Below, piece after piece: positions 1 through 9,325 of a DNA stretch of 64,000 nt. This DNA comes from Streptomonospora litoralis (GTDB lineage: Bacteria; Actinomycetota; Actinomycetes; Streptosporangiales; Streptosporangiaceae), in NCBI RefSeq assembly GCF_004323735.1, contig NZ_CP036455.1:3343101-3407100 (forward strand). The letters run 5' to 3'. The translations under genes were made by a program, and so were the position numbers. A model generated the notes under the pieces. That model was not told the origin of the DNA. It worked only from the letters and a program-made list of their open reading frames with translations, and made no database searches. Numbering within the stretch: the first letter of the stretch is position 1; each line of letters opens with the position of its first letter.

Positions 1-575
1 CCGTGCTGTGCAAGGACGCGCCCGCCTTCGTCGTGAACCGGCTGCTGACCCTGTTCATGGGCGAGGTACTCGGCGCCGTCGAGGAGGGCACCGCCCCCGA
101 GACGGCCGACCGGGCCGTGGCTCCGCTGGGGCTGCCCATGTCGCCGCTGATGCTGCTGCAGCTGGTCGGGCCGGCGGTGGCGCTGCACGTGGCCGAGACC
201 TTGAACGCGTCCTTCCCGGAGCGCTTCGGCGTCTCCGACCAGCTGCGCCGCCTGGTCGAGTCGGGCCGGAACGAGATCTACGGCTCCGATCTGCAGATCG
301 ACCCCGAGGTGCGGGAGATGTTCGCCGCGGGCGGCGACCGGCCCTCCAGCGAGGACCAGATCCTGCGGCGCGCGCTGGAGGCGCTGGCCCGGGAGATCCG
401 CATCATGCTCGACGAGGGCGTGGTGGCCGAAGCGGCCGACATCGACCTGTGCCTGATCGCGGGCGCCGGGTGGCCGTTCCACCTCGGCGGTATCACGCCC
501 TACCTGGACCGCTCCGGCGTGTCGGAGAAGGTCAACGGCTCGCTGTTCCACCCGGACGGCCCCAAGGCGGTGTAA
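1..575 (+). CDS. 3-hydroxyacyl-CoA dehydrogenase, C-terminal part (5' truncated by window edge)
   Basis: The reading frame is open to the left edge, so only the last 190 or so residues are visible. The visible part begins with the KDAPAFVVNRLL motif, which opens the C-terminal 3HCDH helical domain of FadB-type multifunctional enzymes. A second, degenerate 3HCDH-like repeat follows, with GAGWPFHLGG near the end. Family knowledge: these enzymes oxidise L-3-hydroxyacyl-CoA with NAD+ in fatty-acid beta-oxidation, and the C-terminal domain mediates dimerisation and substrate closure. The NAD-binding Rossmann part, and any enoyl-CoA hydratase part, would lie upstream and cannot be seen. A strong hairpin follows the stop. 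It could be a FadB-like fusion or a stand-alone dehydrogenase. Confidence 0.85.
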   Translation, partial: VLCKDAPAFVVNRLLTLFMGEVLGAVEEGTAPETADRAVAPLGLPMSPLMLLQLVGPAVALHVAETLNASFPERFGVSDQLRRLVESGRNEIYGSDLQIDPEVREMFAAGGDRPSSEDQILRRALEALAREIRIMLDEGVVAEAADIDLCLIAGAGWPFHLGGITPYLDRSGVSEKVNGSLFHPDGPKAV

Positions 576-607
576 CCCGCCGACTCGGTCCCGCACCGCG
601 GGACCAC

Positions 608-643
608 CGGTCCGGGGCGCTCGCCGACGAGCGCCCCGGACCG
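608..643 (+). terminator. intrinsic-type hairpin terminator
   Basis: A perfect 16-bp stem (608-623 with 628-643) closes on a 4-base CCGA loop 33 bases after the dehydrogenase stop. There is no U-run, as is usual in high-GC actinobacteria. It would end the transcript entering from the left. Confidence 0.85.
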
Positions 644-721
644 ACCGCGCGACGCCGTCCCCGCGCCCACCCGCCGCACACCGCGCCGCGTGCGGCCAAG
701 ACGCCGCGGGTTCGGCTGTTT

Positions 722-727
722 TATCCT
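722..727 (+). promoter_or_regulatory. possible -10 element for a leaderless transcript
   Basis: TATCCT lies 6 bases before the ATG at 734, in an otherwise GC-rich stretch, and no ribosome binding site is visible. The spacing would place the transcription start at or next to the start codon. This is weak, motif-only evidence. Confidence 0.35.
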
Positions 728-733
728 GAAGCC

Positions 734-1291
734 ATGTCGGGCGCATCGGCACCATTCGTCGTCACCAACCGCTTCCGCGTGACCTGGGAGGGGGCCTGGC
801 TGACGGTCGCGTGCCTGGTGTTCACCGGCATCGGCGTCGCGCTGATGCTGCGCGGCGGCGTCGTCGACATCGTCATGGGGCTGCTGGCCGTGCTCGTCTT
901 CGGCGGAGCGGGCGCCGCGTCGATCACCCGCCTGGTCTCGCCGCGGCCGGTACTGGAGCTCGACGGCCACGGCGCGCGCTTCCCCGCGCCATGGCCGCGC
1001 TCGACCAGGGAGGACATCGTCCTGGCCTGGGGGGAGATCTCGCTGCTGCGGGCCTGCACGCAGGTGGTCCCGCACCGCGGCGGCACGGTGAGCCTGCACT
1101 ACCTGGACTTCGTCCCCGTCAGCGAAGCCGACCGCCCCTTCCGCACGCCCACGCCCTGGCGCAGCGACCACGCCGTGCGGGTTCGCCCCACTTGGGACCA
1201 CAGCCTCGACGAGATCGTGGCGGCCGTGCACACCCACCGCCCGGAGATGCCCTTCGAGGACCGCCGCGAGCCGCGCAACGACCACGTCTGA
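734..1291 (+). CDS. small membrane protein with cytoplasmic beta-rich (STM3941-like) domain
   Basis: This 185-residue protein has two hydrophobic segments (about residues 22-42 and 45-66) close together near the N-terminus, forming a hairpin anchor. A soluble region follows with the PRPVLELDGHGARF and ILxWGEI patterns seen in small PH-like membrane proteins of the STM3941 type. The ATG at 734 is the first start after a likely -10 element and gives a compact two-TM protein; the same frame extends further upstream only as non-coding-looking arginine-rich sequence. No enzymatic residues are recognised. It stands alone between two terminator-like hairpins and runs convergently to the MMPL gene. 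The function is unknown, and the family assignment rests on overall layout only. Confidence 0.7.
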   Translation: MSGASAPFVVTNRFRVTWEGAWLTVACLVFTGIGVALMLRGGVVDIVMGLLAVLVFGGAGAASITRLVSPRPVLELDGHGARFPAPWPRSTREDIVLAWGEISLLRACTQVVPHRGGTVSLHYLDFVPVSEADRPFRTPTPWRSDHAVRVRPTWDHSLDEIVAAVHTHRPEMPFEDRREPRNDHV

Positions 1292-1302
1292 GGACGCCGG
1301 TA

Positions 1303-1324
1303 CGGGCGCGCTCGCCCGCGCCCG
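1303..1324. terminator. hairpin between convergent genes
   Basis: An 8-bp GC stem (1303-1310 with 1317-1324) sits between the stop of the small membrane protein (+) and the stop of the MMPL gene (-). It could serve both transcripts. The stem is short, so confidence is modest. Confidence 0.45.
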
Positions 1325-1336
1325 GCGATGACCCGG

Positions 1337-3571
1337 TCACCCCGAGCGCGCGGGCTCGCGGTCGCCGGAAAGCGGTTCCTCCTCGGTGATGTCCTCTCCC
1401 TCGGTGATGCCGATGCGGTCGTGCAGCCGGCGCAGCGGCCCGGGCAGCCACCAGTTCGCCCGGCCCAGCAGCCGCATGGTGGCCGGCACCAGCAGCGCCC
1501 GCACCAGCGTCGCGTCCACGATCACGGCCATCGCCAGGCCCATCCCCATGATCTTGAGGAACAGCAGGTCGGACAGGCCCATCGCGGCGAGCACCACCAC
1601 CAGCAGGATCGCGGCGCTGGTGATGATGCGGCCGGTGCGCTGCAGTCCGGTGGCCACCGAGTGGCGGTTGTCGCCGGTGCGGGCGTACTCCTCGCGGACG
1701 CGGCTGAGCAGGAACAGCTCGTAGTCCATCGCCAGGCCGAACGCCACGATGACGATGAGCACGAGGAACGTCGGGTCGATGGTGCCCACGGTGGTGAAGT
1801 CCAGCACCCCCGAAAGGTGGCCCTCCTGGAAGCCCCACACGACCACCCCGAGTGAGGCGCCCAGTGACAGCGCGCCCATGATCACCGCCTTCAGCGGCAG
1901 CACCACGGAGCCGAACGCCAGGAACAGCAGCACCAGGGTCACCGCGACGACGAAGGCCAGGGTGGCCGGCAGGGCGTCGACGATCGCGGCGACGTTGTCG
2001 ATCTGCATCGCGGCCGGTCCGCCGACGAGGACCTCACCGGCCCCCTCGGGCGGCGCCGCGTCGCGCACCTCGCGCACCAGTTCGGAGGTGGCGGGGGCGT
2101 CGGCGGCGCCCTCGTAGGCGACGGTGATGTGGGCGACGTCCTCGCCGGTGCGGGCGACCTCGGCCGACTCCGCGCCTTCCAGGCCGCCCAATCGGTCGGC
2201 GAAGTCGGCCAGTTCGGACTCACCGACGCCGCCGGTGACCGCGACGTCGATCCGACCGATTCCGCCCGCGGGGAAGTCCTCGCGCAACGACTCCATGGCC
2301 TGGCGGCTGGTGGCGCTCTGCGGCAGGTAGCGCTCGTCGCTCGAACCCAGTTCGGTGTAGGCCAGCGACGAGGCGAACGCGACCAGCACGCCGCCGACGA
2401 CGACCAGGTAGAGCACGGGCCGCCGCATCACGCTGTGCGCCAGGCGCGCCCAGCCGCCCTCGCGGTGCCGTGCGCGTGGGGGCCGCCCGGCTTCGGCGGC
2501 CCGCGCGCGCACCAGCTCGCGGCGGCGCCGCCCGCGGGCGAACAGGCGCAGGGCGTCGATGCGCCGCCCGGTCACCGACAGCAGTGCCGGCAGCGCGATC
2601 AGGGCCGCCAGCACGTCGAAGAGCACGACGGCGATGCCGCCGAACCCGATGGAGCGCAGGATGGGCTGGGGGAAGAACAGCAGTCCGGCGAAGGCGATCA
2701 TCACGGTGATGCCGGAGAAGGCGACGGTGCGCCCGGCGGTGGAGAGCGTGCGCGGCACGGCCTCGCTCACCGACGCGCCGCGCCCCAGCTCCTCGCGGAA
2801 GCGGCTGACGATGAACAGGCCGTAGTCGATGGCCAGCCCCAGGCCCAGGATGGTGGCGACGTTGACCGCGAAGACCGAGACCTCGGTGACGTGGGTCAGC
2901 GCCCGCAGCAGGGTGAGCGAGCCCAGGATGGCCATCCCGCCCACGGCCAGCGGCATCAGCGCCGCCACGACGCCGCCGAAGATCACCACCAGCAGCACGA
3001 GCAGGACGGGCAGCGAGATCAGCTCGGCGCGGACCACGTCGGACTCGGCCTGGGTGGACAGGTCGTACTGGACACCGAGGACGCCGCCGATGTTCGTCTC
3101 CAGCGGACCGGCGTCCAGCTCCTCCCGGATGGCCTCGAAGTTGTGCATCCGCTCGCGGTCGGAGTCGCCGGCCAGAGTGATCGGCACGTAGGTGGCGTGG
3201 CGGTCCTCGGAGATGAGGACCCCGCGCTCGGTGCGGCCGAGGTCTTCGTCCAGGTAGGTCTGCATCGACCGGATGCGGTCGTCGGGCAGGTCCTCGCGCA
3301 GGTTGCGGATCTGCGCGGCGAAGGAGGGGTTGTCGATGCGGATTTCGTCGCTGCGGTAGACGGCGACGACGTCGACCTGGTCGTGGCCCAGCTCCTCTTC
3401 CAGCACGTCGGCCGCGCGGGAGGACTCCGCCTGCGGGGGTTCGAAGCCGCCGTCGCTGACCGCACCGAAGACACCGGTTCCCCACACCGCGGAGAAAGCG
3501 GCGAACAGGGCCGTAGCGACGAGCACCCACACCCGCCACCGGTGGGTGAACCTGCCCAGAGCTGCGAACAT
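1337..3571 (-). CDS. MMPL/RND-family membrane transporter
   Basis: At 744 residues it has the two-halves architecture of MMPL transporters. There is an N-terminal membrane segment (about residues 12-32), a large outer domain, a block of five or six helices, a second outer domain and a final helix block. Each helix block carries the conserved Asp-Tyr pair of the proton relay (IDYGLF near residue 248, MDYELF near residue 613), as in MmpL3. Family role: proton-driven export of lipids, glycolipids or drugs across the cytoplasmic membrane. It is divergent from a TetR regulator, and a 32-bp palindrome sits just upstream of its start, so repression by that TetR protein is likely. The substrate cannot be read from sequence. 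Confidence 0.92.
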   Translation of the reverse strand: MFAALGRFTHRWRVWVLVATALFAAFSAVWGTGVFGAVSDGGFEPPQAESSRAADVLEEELGHDQVDVVAVYRSDEIRIDNPSFAAQIRNLREDLPDDRIRSMQTYLDEDLGRTERGVLISEDRHATYVPITLAGDSDRERMHNFEAIREELDAGPLETNIGGVLGVQYDLSTQAESDVVRAELISLPVLLVLLVVIFGGVVAALMPLAVGGMAILGSLTLLRALTHVTEVSVFAVNVATILGLGLAIDYGLFIVSRFREELGRGASVSEAVPRTLSTAGRTVAFSGITVMIAFAGLLFFPQPILRSIGFGGIAVVLFDVLAALIALPALLSVTGRRIDALRLFARGRRRRELVRARAAEAGRPPRARHREGGWARLAHSVMRRPVLYLVVVGGVLVAFASSLAYTELGSSDERYLPQSATSRQAMESLREDFPAGGIGRIDVAVTGGVGESELADFADRLGGLEGAESAEVARTGEDVAHITVAYEGAADAPATSELVREVRDAAPPEGAGEVLVGGPAAMQIDNVAAIVDALPATLAFVVAVTLVLLFLAFGSVVLPLKAVIMGALSLGASLGVVVWGFQEGHLSGVLDFTTVGTIDPTFLVLIVIVAFGLAMDYELFLLSRVREEYARTGDNRHSVATGLQRTGRIITSAAILLVVVLAAMGLSDLLFLKIMGMGLAMAVIVDATLVRALLVPATMRLLGRANWWLPGPLRRLHDRIGITEGEDITEEEPLSGDREPARSG

Positions 3572-3613
3572 GCCCCCGCTCCCCGTTGTCGCGCGGCGTA
3601 TAGTGGAAGAAAA

Positions 3614-3645
3614 GTGAACACCGTTAGCGCGCTTACGGCGTTAAC
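3614..3645. promoter_or_regulatory. 32-bp palindromic operator between MMPL and TetR genes
   Basis: The 32-base segment matches its own reverse complement at 26 positions, centred between 3629 and 3630, with an AGCGCGCT core. It begins 42 bases upstream of the MMPL start codon and ends 77 bases before the TetR start. This position is expected for an autoregulatory TetR operator controlling both genes. The operator identity is inferred from symmetry and context. Confidence 0.75.
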
Positions 3646-3722
3646 CGAAGAAATCGGCGTTTACCACACTATTCTCACACGCGACCGCCCGGGACGCCCC
3701 TGGGGGTCGAGAAGGACGAGGT

Positions 3723-4478
3723 TTGACCAGAGAGCCGGTATCGCCCCAGGTCGAGGACGTTCCCGCACCGAACCGGCGCGCACGTGTGCGCGAGGCCACA
3801 GCGCGCGAGATCAAGCAGATCGCCCGGCGCCACCTGACATCGCACGGGGCCTCGGGAGTCTCGCTGCGCGCCATTGCGCGCGAGATGGGCATGACCGCGC
3901 CCGGTCTGTACCGCTACTTCTCCGGTCTGGGCGACCTGATGGAGGCGCTGCAGGCCGAACTGTTCGCCGAACTGTCGGCCGCCGTGGACGCCGCCGAGGC
4001 GTCGCTGCCGGCCTTCGACGCCGACGGCCGGCTGCTCGCCGCGCTGCGCGCCGTGCGCGCCTGGGGGCTGGCGAACCGGGCCGAGTTCGCGCTGCTGTTC
4101 GGCCCGGCCGCGCCGCAGGCCGCCGACGTCGAGGACAGCCCCGCCGCGGAGGCCGGCCGACGCTTCGCGTCCACCTTCGTCGCCCTGTTCGACCAGCTCA
4201 TCGCCGAAGGCCGTTTCACCGTGCCCGACGAGCCCGAGGTGTCGGCCGCCCTGTCCGCCCAGCTGGAGGCATTCGCCCGCCTCACCGGGTTCAGCGGCGG
4301 CCGCGCCTCGACCGGCGCCGTGCGTGTACTGCTGAGCTGCTGGGTGCGCTTCTACGGCCTGGTGTGCATGGAGGTCTTCCAGCACCTCGGCTTCGTCTCC
4401 GACGACATGGAGGCCGTCTTCGAGGCGGAGCTGCGCGACCTGGTCTCGGGCCTCGGGGTCGTCTACCGCGCTCCCTGA
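3723..4478 (+). CDS. TetR/AcrR-family transcriptional regulator
   Basis: This is a 251-residue one-domain regulator. The N-terminal helix-turn-helix spans about residues 46-66 (SLRAIAREMG, TAPGLYRYF), which is the classical TetR DNA-binding signature. The C-terminal half is a helical ligand-binding and dimerisation domain of the WHG-like type. The start is a TTG with GAAGGA 6 bases upstream (3711-3716). It is divergent from the MMPL exporter and shares a 150-base control region that contains a 32-bp palindrome, so it most likely represses the exporter and itself until a lipid or drug-like ligand binds. The ligand is not predictable. Confidence 0.9.
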   Translation: MTREPVSPQVEDVPAPNRRARVREATAREIKQIARRHLTSHGASGVSLRAIAREMGMTAPGLYRYFSGLGDLMEALQAELFAELSAAVDAAEASLPAFDADGRLLAALRAVRAWGLANRAEFALLFGPAAPQAADVEDSPAAEAGRRFASTFVALFDQLIAEGRFTVPDEPEVSAALSAQLEAFARLTGFSGGRASTGAVRVLLSCWVRFYGLVCMEVFQHLGFVSDDMEAVFEAELRDLVSGLGVVYRAP

Positions 4479-4682
4479 CACCGACCCCGGTCCCCCACCC
4501 GCCGCGTCGAGACGCCCCGCCGCGCGGCCGGCCCGCTCGCCCCCTCCGTCCGGGCCGGGAGCGGAGCGCGTGCGCTACGCTCCGCTGTACGCCCGGATAG
4601 GGTGGATGGTCACGCTTGCCGGTCTTGCCCGTCCGGTCGGCCGTGGCACCCCTCAGCCGCACGACCGAGAAGGGTCACCCCC

Positions 4683-5792
4683 GTGGAGCCCACCCCCGAC
4701 CGCGAGTGGCCGGGGTACGGCCGCCCGTACGCGCCCACTCCCCCGCCCGGCGCATTCGGACCCGCGGCCGCGTCCCCGCCGCCGCCCTACGGACACCCGG
4801 GCGCCGGGCCGTATGCAGCGGCTCCGCACGCCCCCGTTCCCGGCGCCCCTGCTCCGTGGCCCTCCGCGCAGTGGGCGCAGGACGGCGGTGCGGGCGCCTT
4901 CGTACCGCCGCGCCGACCCGACCGCTCCCCCGTGGTCTGGGTGGCCGTGGGCGCAGCGGCCGTCACCTCGGTCGCAGCCTTCGCGCTCTGCGCGCTGCTG
5001 GTGGTGATGGCGCCGCCGCCCCAGCAGTCGCAGGGCCCGCCCGCGAGCGCCGACCCCGCCCGCTACACCAGCAGAGAGTTCGCGGCCCGGCCCTCCGCGG
5101 TGAAGGTCGACATCGACGACCACCCCGTCTACGAGCTGCCCATGCCCGAACAGGTCGCCTGCGACGTGCCCGAACTCGACCCCGAGTCCGGCTCTTCCTG
5201 GGACGCCTTCAGCAACCGGCTCGGGGACTGCCTGGGCGAGCTGTGGCGGCCCCGGCTGGAGAAGCTGGGTCTGCGCACCCCCGAGCCGGAGTTCCGTATC
5301 AGCCATACCGACCCCGACTCCGGATCGGGTGGGGAGGACCTGACGCTGGCCTACTACGAGATGGAACCGATGGCCATCACCGTGTTCATGCCCAACGTCG
5401 GCGAACTCTCCCGCTACATGCCCGACAGCAGCCACGAGGCCGTGTTCGGCGCGCTCATGGCACACGAGTACGGCCACCACGTGCAGCGGCTGACGGGCAT
5501 CCTCGACGTCAGCTACGAACTGGAGCGCGAGGCCGCCGACGAGGGCGCGCGGCTGGAGCAGCTGCGGCGCACCGAACTGCAGGCCGAGTGCCTGGCCGGG
5601 GTCGGGCTGCGGGGCCTGAAGCCCTTCGGCCGTTCGGAGATCGACCGGGCCAACGACCTCATCAACGGCGGCGGCGACCTCGACTCCCACGGCTCGACGG
5701 CCAACCGCCGCCGCTGGTTCGACAAGGGCGCGCGCCTCGACACGATCGGCGCCTGCAACACCCACGCCGCACCCGACGCGCAGGTGGAGTAG
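4683..5792 (+). CDS. membrane-anchored neutral zinc metallopeptidase (YpfJ-like)
   Basis: The 369-residue protein starts with a Pro/Ala/Gly-rich cytoplasmic stretch (residues 1-80). A single membrane anchor follows at about 82-110 and then an outer catalytic domain. HEYGHH at residues 261-266 is the HExxH zinc site of the neutral zinc metallopeptidase family (PF04228), and AECLAG further on supplies the expected third ligand region. GTG at 4683 is chosen because AGAAGGG lies 8 bases upstream; an upstream start at 4602 lacks a binding site. It would act on extracytoplasmic proteins or peptides, but family substrates are largely unknown. Flanking genes run in other orientations, so it is probably monocistronic. 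Confidence 0.88.
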   Translation: MEPTPDREWPGYGRPYAPTPPPGAFGPAAASPPPPYGHPGAGPYAAAPHAPVPGAPAPWPSAQWAQDGGAGAFVPPRRPDRSPVVWVAVGAAAVTSVAAFALCALLVVMAPPPQQSQGPPASADPARYTSREFAARPSAVKVDIDDHPVYELPMPEQVACDVPELDPESGSSWDAFSNRLGDCLGELWRPRLEKLGLRTPEPEFRISHTDPDSGSGGEDLTLAYYEMEPMAITVFMPNVGELSRYMPDSSHEAVFGALMAHEYGHHVQRLTGILDVSYELEREAADEGARLEQLRRTELQAECLAGVGLRGLKPFGRSEIDRANDLINGGGDLDSHGSTANRRRWFDKGARLDTIGACNTHAAPDAQVE

Positions 5793-5858
5793 GCGCCCGG
5801 CCCCGGCCGGCGTGCGCGCCGCCGCACACGCCCGCCCGGGCGGGCCCGTGGCGCCGAC

Positions 5859-7214
5859 TCAGCGGCCGATCGCGCCGTAGATGTCCTCCCAGCTGCGCAG
5901 TTTCACCCGCTCGCCGCGGCCCAGCTCGGCGCCCAGCTCGGCCTCGGCGGCATCGATGGTCAGCCAGTCGCCGTAGTCGGTGACAGCCGCCCCGCTGCCC
6001 TGCAGGACACGTTCGACGGGCTCCAGTGCCGCCGCACCGGCGCGCAGCCGGGCCGCGTCGTCGAGCAGGCTGCGCACCGTCGCGGCCGCGTCGGACTTGT
6101 TGGTGCCGATCACCCCGGTCGCCCCGCGTTTGATCCAGCCCGCGACGTAGTCGCCGCGGCGCACCTCGCCGCTCGCGTCGAGCACCCGGCCCTCGCTGTG
6201 CGGGACGGTGCGGGACTCCTCGTCGAAGGGCACCCCGGGCAGCGGCGTCCCGGCGTAGCCGATGGAGCGGAAGACCATGCCCGCGTCGATCGTGTCGAAG
6301 ACGCCGGTGCCCCGCAGGCGCCCGTCGGCGTCGAGCTCGGTCTCCTCCACGCGCAGGCCCGTCGTGCGCTCCTCGCCCAGCACCTCGACCGGGCGTGCCC
6401 AGAAGCGGATCGCGATGCGGCGCGGGAGGTCGCGGTCGGCGCGCTCGGCCCACTCCGTGAGGACCTTCAGGTTCGTGCGGGCCGCGCGCTGGGCGTCGAG
6501 CATGGCGCGGCTGTTGGGGTCGATGTCGATCTGCTCGGGGCGCACCTCGGCCTCGGCGTTCTCCAGCCGGCCCAGATCGCGCAGCTCCGGCGCGGTGAAC
6601 TTGGCCTGCAGCGGGCCGCGCCGGGCCAGCAGGTGGATGCGGCGCACCTTGCTGGCCGCCAGCACGTCGAGCATCGGCTGCGGAACGTCGGTGCGGTGCA
6701 GCTCCTCGGCGTCCTTGGCCAGGACGCGCACCACGTCCAGGGCGACGTTGCCCGCGCCGACCACCGCTACCTCCTCGGAGTCGAGCAGGAAGGACTCGAC
6801 CTCGGAGTCGGGGTGGCCGCAGTACCAGTTCACGAAGTCGGTCGCGGCGACGCTGCCGGGCAGGTCCTCGCCCGGGATGCCCATGCGGCGGTCCACGCTG
6901 GCGCCCGTGGCGTAGACGACGGCGTGGTAGGAGCGGGCCAGTCCTTCGCGGGTGAGGTGGCGGCCGAACTCCACGCCGCCGACGAAGCGGACCTCGGGCC
7001 GCTCCAGGATCTCGCGCAGGGAGCGCGCCACCCCCTTGATCTTCGTGTGGTCGGGGGCGACACCGTAGCGGACCAGGCCATAGGGGGTGGGCAGCCGGTC
7101 GACGATGTCGACGGCCACCTCCTCGCGGCTTTGCCGGGTGAGGGCGTCCGCGGCGTAGATGCCCGCGGGGCCGGAGCCGATCACCGCCACCCGCAGCGGA
7201 TCGGGAGACGTCAT
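5859..7214 (-). CDS. fprA: FAD-dependent ferredoxin-NADP+ reductase (FprA / adrenodoxin reductase type)
   Basis: This 451-residue flavoprotein has an N-terminal FAD-binding fold (VIGSGPAG, residues 11-18) and a second Rossmann motif for NADP (VVGAGNVALD, about residues 150-160). It also shows the PTPYGLVRYGVAPDH block diagnostic of adrenodoxin-reductase-like enzymes, and ends with a GWIKRGATGVIGTNK region typical of FprA. It passes electrons between NADPH and ferredoxins that serve cytochromes P450 and other redox enzymes. The start at 7214 places the FAD motif at the expected distance; an ATG at 7232 is possible, and neither has a strong binding site. It lies directly downstream of dxs on the same strand, 70 bases apart, possibly as a loose operon. 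Confidence 0.93.
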   Translation of the reverse strand: MTSPDPLRVAVIGSGPAGIYAADALTRQSREEVAVDIVDRLPTPYGLVRYGVAPDHTKIKGVARSLREILERPEVRFVGGVEFGRHLTREGLARSYHAVVYATGASVDRRMGIPGEDLPGSVAATDFVNWYCGHPDSEVESFLLDSEEVAVVGAGNVALDVVRVLAKDAEELHRTDVPQPMLDVLAASKVRRIHLLARRGPLQAKFTAPELRDLGRLENAEAEVRPEQIDIDPNSRAMLDAQRAARTNLKVLTEWAERADRDLPRRIAIRFWARPVEVLGEERTTGLRVEETELDADGRLRGTGVFDTIDAGMVFRSIGYAGTPLPGVPFDEESRTVPHSEGRVLDASGEVRRGDYVAGWIKRGATGVIGTNKSDAAATVRSLLDDAARLRAGAAALEPVERVLQGSGAAVTDYGDWLTIDAAEAELGAELGRGERVKLRSWEDIYGAIGR

Positions 7215-7284
7215 GGCCCCATTCTGGCCCATGTATCCGGCACGGCGCTGCCCTTGGGGCACACGGGCTCCATCGCGTGGCGCG

Positions 7285-9213
7285 CTACTTGCCCGCGGGC
7301 TCCTCGTCGGAGGGCTGCCGCTCGTCCTGGCGCGAGACGGTCTCGGTGAGCTTGCGGGCCAGGCTCTGCGGGCTCAGGCCCAGCTCGGCGAGGATGTCGT
7401 CGCGCTTGGCGTGGTGCAGGAACTCCTGCTCGATGCCGAAGGTGCGCACCGGGATGTCCAGCTCGGCGTCGCGCAGCGTGCGCGCCACGGCGTCGCCGAC
7501 GGCGCCCACGCGGCCGTTGTCCTCGACGACGGCGACCACGCGGTGGCGGCCGGCCTCGTCGACCAGAGCGGGGTCGAGCGGTTTGACCCACCTCGGGTCG
7601 ACCACCGTGACACCGATTCCCTGGTCGGCCATGCGGTCGGCGACCTCGCAGCAGGTCTGGGCCATGGGCCCCACGGCCACCAGCAGCAGGTCTTCGCCGT
7701 GCCCGCCGCCGGTAGCGCGGCGCAGGACGTCCATCGAGCCGACGCGGCCCACCGCCTCGATCTCGGGCGCCACGGCACCCGTCGGATAGCGCAGCGCGGT
7801 CGGCGCGTCCTCGACGGCGACCGCCTCGCGCAGCTCCTCGCGCAGCCGGGGCGCGTCGCGCGGCACGGCCAGCCGCAGGCCGGGAACCACCTGCAGGAGG
7901 GAGAGGTCCCACATGCCGTGGTGGCTCGCACCGTCGGGGCCGGTGACCCCGGAGCGGTCCAGGCAGAACGTGACGCCCTGGCCGTGCAGGGCGGCGTCCA
8001 TGAGCACCTGGTCGAAGCAGCGGTTGAGGAAGGTGGCGTAGACGGCGATGACGGGGTGCAGCCCGCCCATGGCCAGGCCGGTGGCCGAGGTGGTGGCGTG
8101 CTGCTCGGCGATGCCGACGTCGAAGCAGCGGTCGGGGTAGGCCTCGGCGAAGGGCGCCAGCCCCGTGGGGTGCAGCATCGCCGCGGTGATGCCGACGATG
8201 TCGGAACGCTCGGCGCCGAGGGCGACGATCTCCTCGCTGAAGACCTTGGTCCACTTCTGGGGTGCGGGCGCGGGCTCCTCCGCGGGCGCCTTCGGTGCGG
8301 GCTTGGCCGCTCCGATGGCGTGGAACTGGTCCTCCTGGTGGTTCTCGGCGGGGGCGTGGCCCTTGCCCTTCTGCGTGAGGCAGTGCACGATCACCGGGCC
8401 GCCGAAGCCGCGGGCGCGGCGCAGCGCCTTCTCCACGGCCTGCTCGTCGTGGCCGTCGATGGGGCCGAGGTATTTCAGGCCCAGGTCCTCGAACATCATC
8501 TGCGGCTGGATGGCGTCCTTGAGGCCCTTCTTCAGCCCGTGCAGCGCCTCGTACAGCGGCTGGCCGACCACCGGCGCGCGGTTGAGCGCGGACTTGGCGA
8601 GATCGAGCGCCTGCTCGTAGCCCTGGGTCATGCGCAGCGAGGCGAGGTGGTCGGCCAGGCCGCCCGTGGTGGGCGAGTAGGAGCGGCCGTTGTCGTTGAC
8701 GACGATGACCACCCGGCGGTCGGGGCCGGCGGCGATGTTGTTCAGCGCCTCCCAGGCCATGCCGCCGGTCAGCGCGCCGTCGCCCACCACGGCCACGACG
8801 CTGCGGTCGGAGCGGCGCTGGATGGCGTTGGCCTTGGCCAGGCCGTCGGCGTAGGAGAGCACGGTGGAGGCGTGGGAGTTCTCGATGAAGTCGTGCTCGG
8901 ACTCCGCTCGCGAAGGGTAGCCCGACAGGCCGCCCCGGTTGCGCAGCTTGGAGAAGTCCTGGCGGCCGGTGAACAGCTTGTGCACGTAGGACTGGTGGCC
9001 GGTGTCGAAGAGGATGGGGTCGCGTGGCGAGTCGAACACCCGGTGCAGCGCCATGGTGAGCTCGACCACGCCCAGGTTGGGACCCAGGTGCCCTCCGGTG
9101 CGGGTGACCTCGGTGACGAGGAACTCCCGGATCTCGTCCGCCAGGCGCGGCAGCGCCTCGGCCGGGAGCCGCTTGAGGTCGTCCGGATTGCGCAGCGAGT
9201 CGAGTAGCGTCAA
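7285..9213 (-). CDS. dxs: 1-deoxy-D-xylulose-5-phosphate synthase
   Basis: The 642-residue protein matches the usual Dxs length. It carries the thiamine diphosphate motif ([16 protein letters not shown], near residues 143-158), the GHQSYVHKL segment early in the protein and the catalytic-glutamate region GIAEQHA near residue 367. It condenses pyruvate and glyceraldehyde 3-phosphate in the first step of the MEP isoprenoid pathway and is needed for quinones, carotenoids and polyprenyl carriers. The TTG at 9213 gives the family-typical N-terminus [15 protein letters not shown]; the frame is open further upstream but reads as arginine-rich non-family sequence. An AGGGG lies about 12 bases upstream, which is slightly far, so the start is probable rather than certain. 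Confidence 0.96.
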   Translation of the reverse strand: MTLLDSLRNPDDLKRLPAEALPRLADEIREFLVTEVTRTGGHLGPNLGVVELTMALHRVFDSPRDPILFDTGHQSYVHKLFTGRQDFSKLRNRGGLSGYPSRAESEHDFIENSHASTVLSYADGLAKANAIQRRSDRSVVAVVGDGALTGGMAWEALNNIAAGPDRRVVIVVNDNGRSYSPTTGGLADHLASLRMTQGYEQALDLAKSALNRAPVVGQPLYEALHGLKKGLKDAIQPQMMFEDLGLKYLGPIDGHDEQAVEKALRRARGFGGPVIVHCLTQKGKGHAPAENHQEDQFHAIGAAKPAPKAPAEEPAPAPQKWTKVFSEEIVALGAERSDIVGITAAMLHPTGLAPFAEAYPDRCFDVGIAEQHATTSATGLAMGGLHPVIAVYATFLNRCFDQVLMDAALHGQGVTFCLDRSGVTGPDGASHHGMWDLSLLQVVPGLRLAVPRDAPRLREELREAVAVEDAPTALRYPTGAVAPEIEAVGRVGSMDVLRRATGGGHGEDLLLVAVGPMAQTCCEVADRMADQGIGVTVVDPRWVKPLDPALVDEAGRHRVVAVVEDNGRVGAVGDAVARTLRDAELDIPVRTFGIEQEFLHHAKRDDILAELGLSPQSLARKLTETVSRQDERQPSDEEPAGK

Positions 9214-9325
9214 CGTCTCGTCAGTCCCCTCGTCCGGCGTGTACTGCGGAGTGTCGCCTCCTCCGCGCCCTGCACGCCCCATCCTGCTCGGTTGCACCGA
9301 GTCTATGAGCCGCGGGAACCGGCTG

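Noticed and set aside
2129-4600. 823-residue plus-strand frame opposite the MMPL gene.
   Set aside because: It is a GC-driven shadow of the MMPL and TetR genes; the translated sequence is Ala/Arg/Gly/Gln-rich without any domain.
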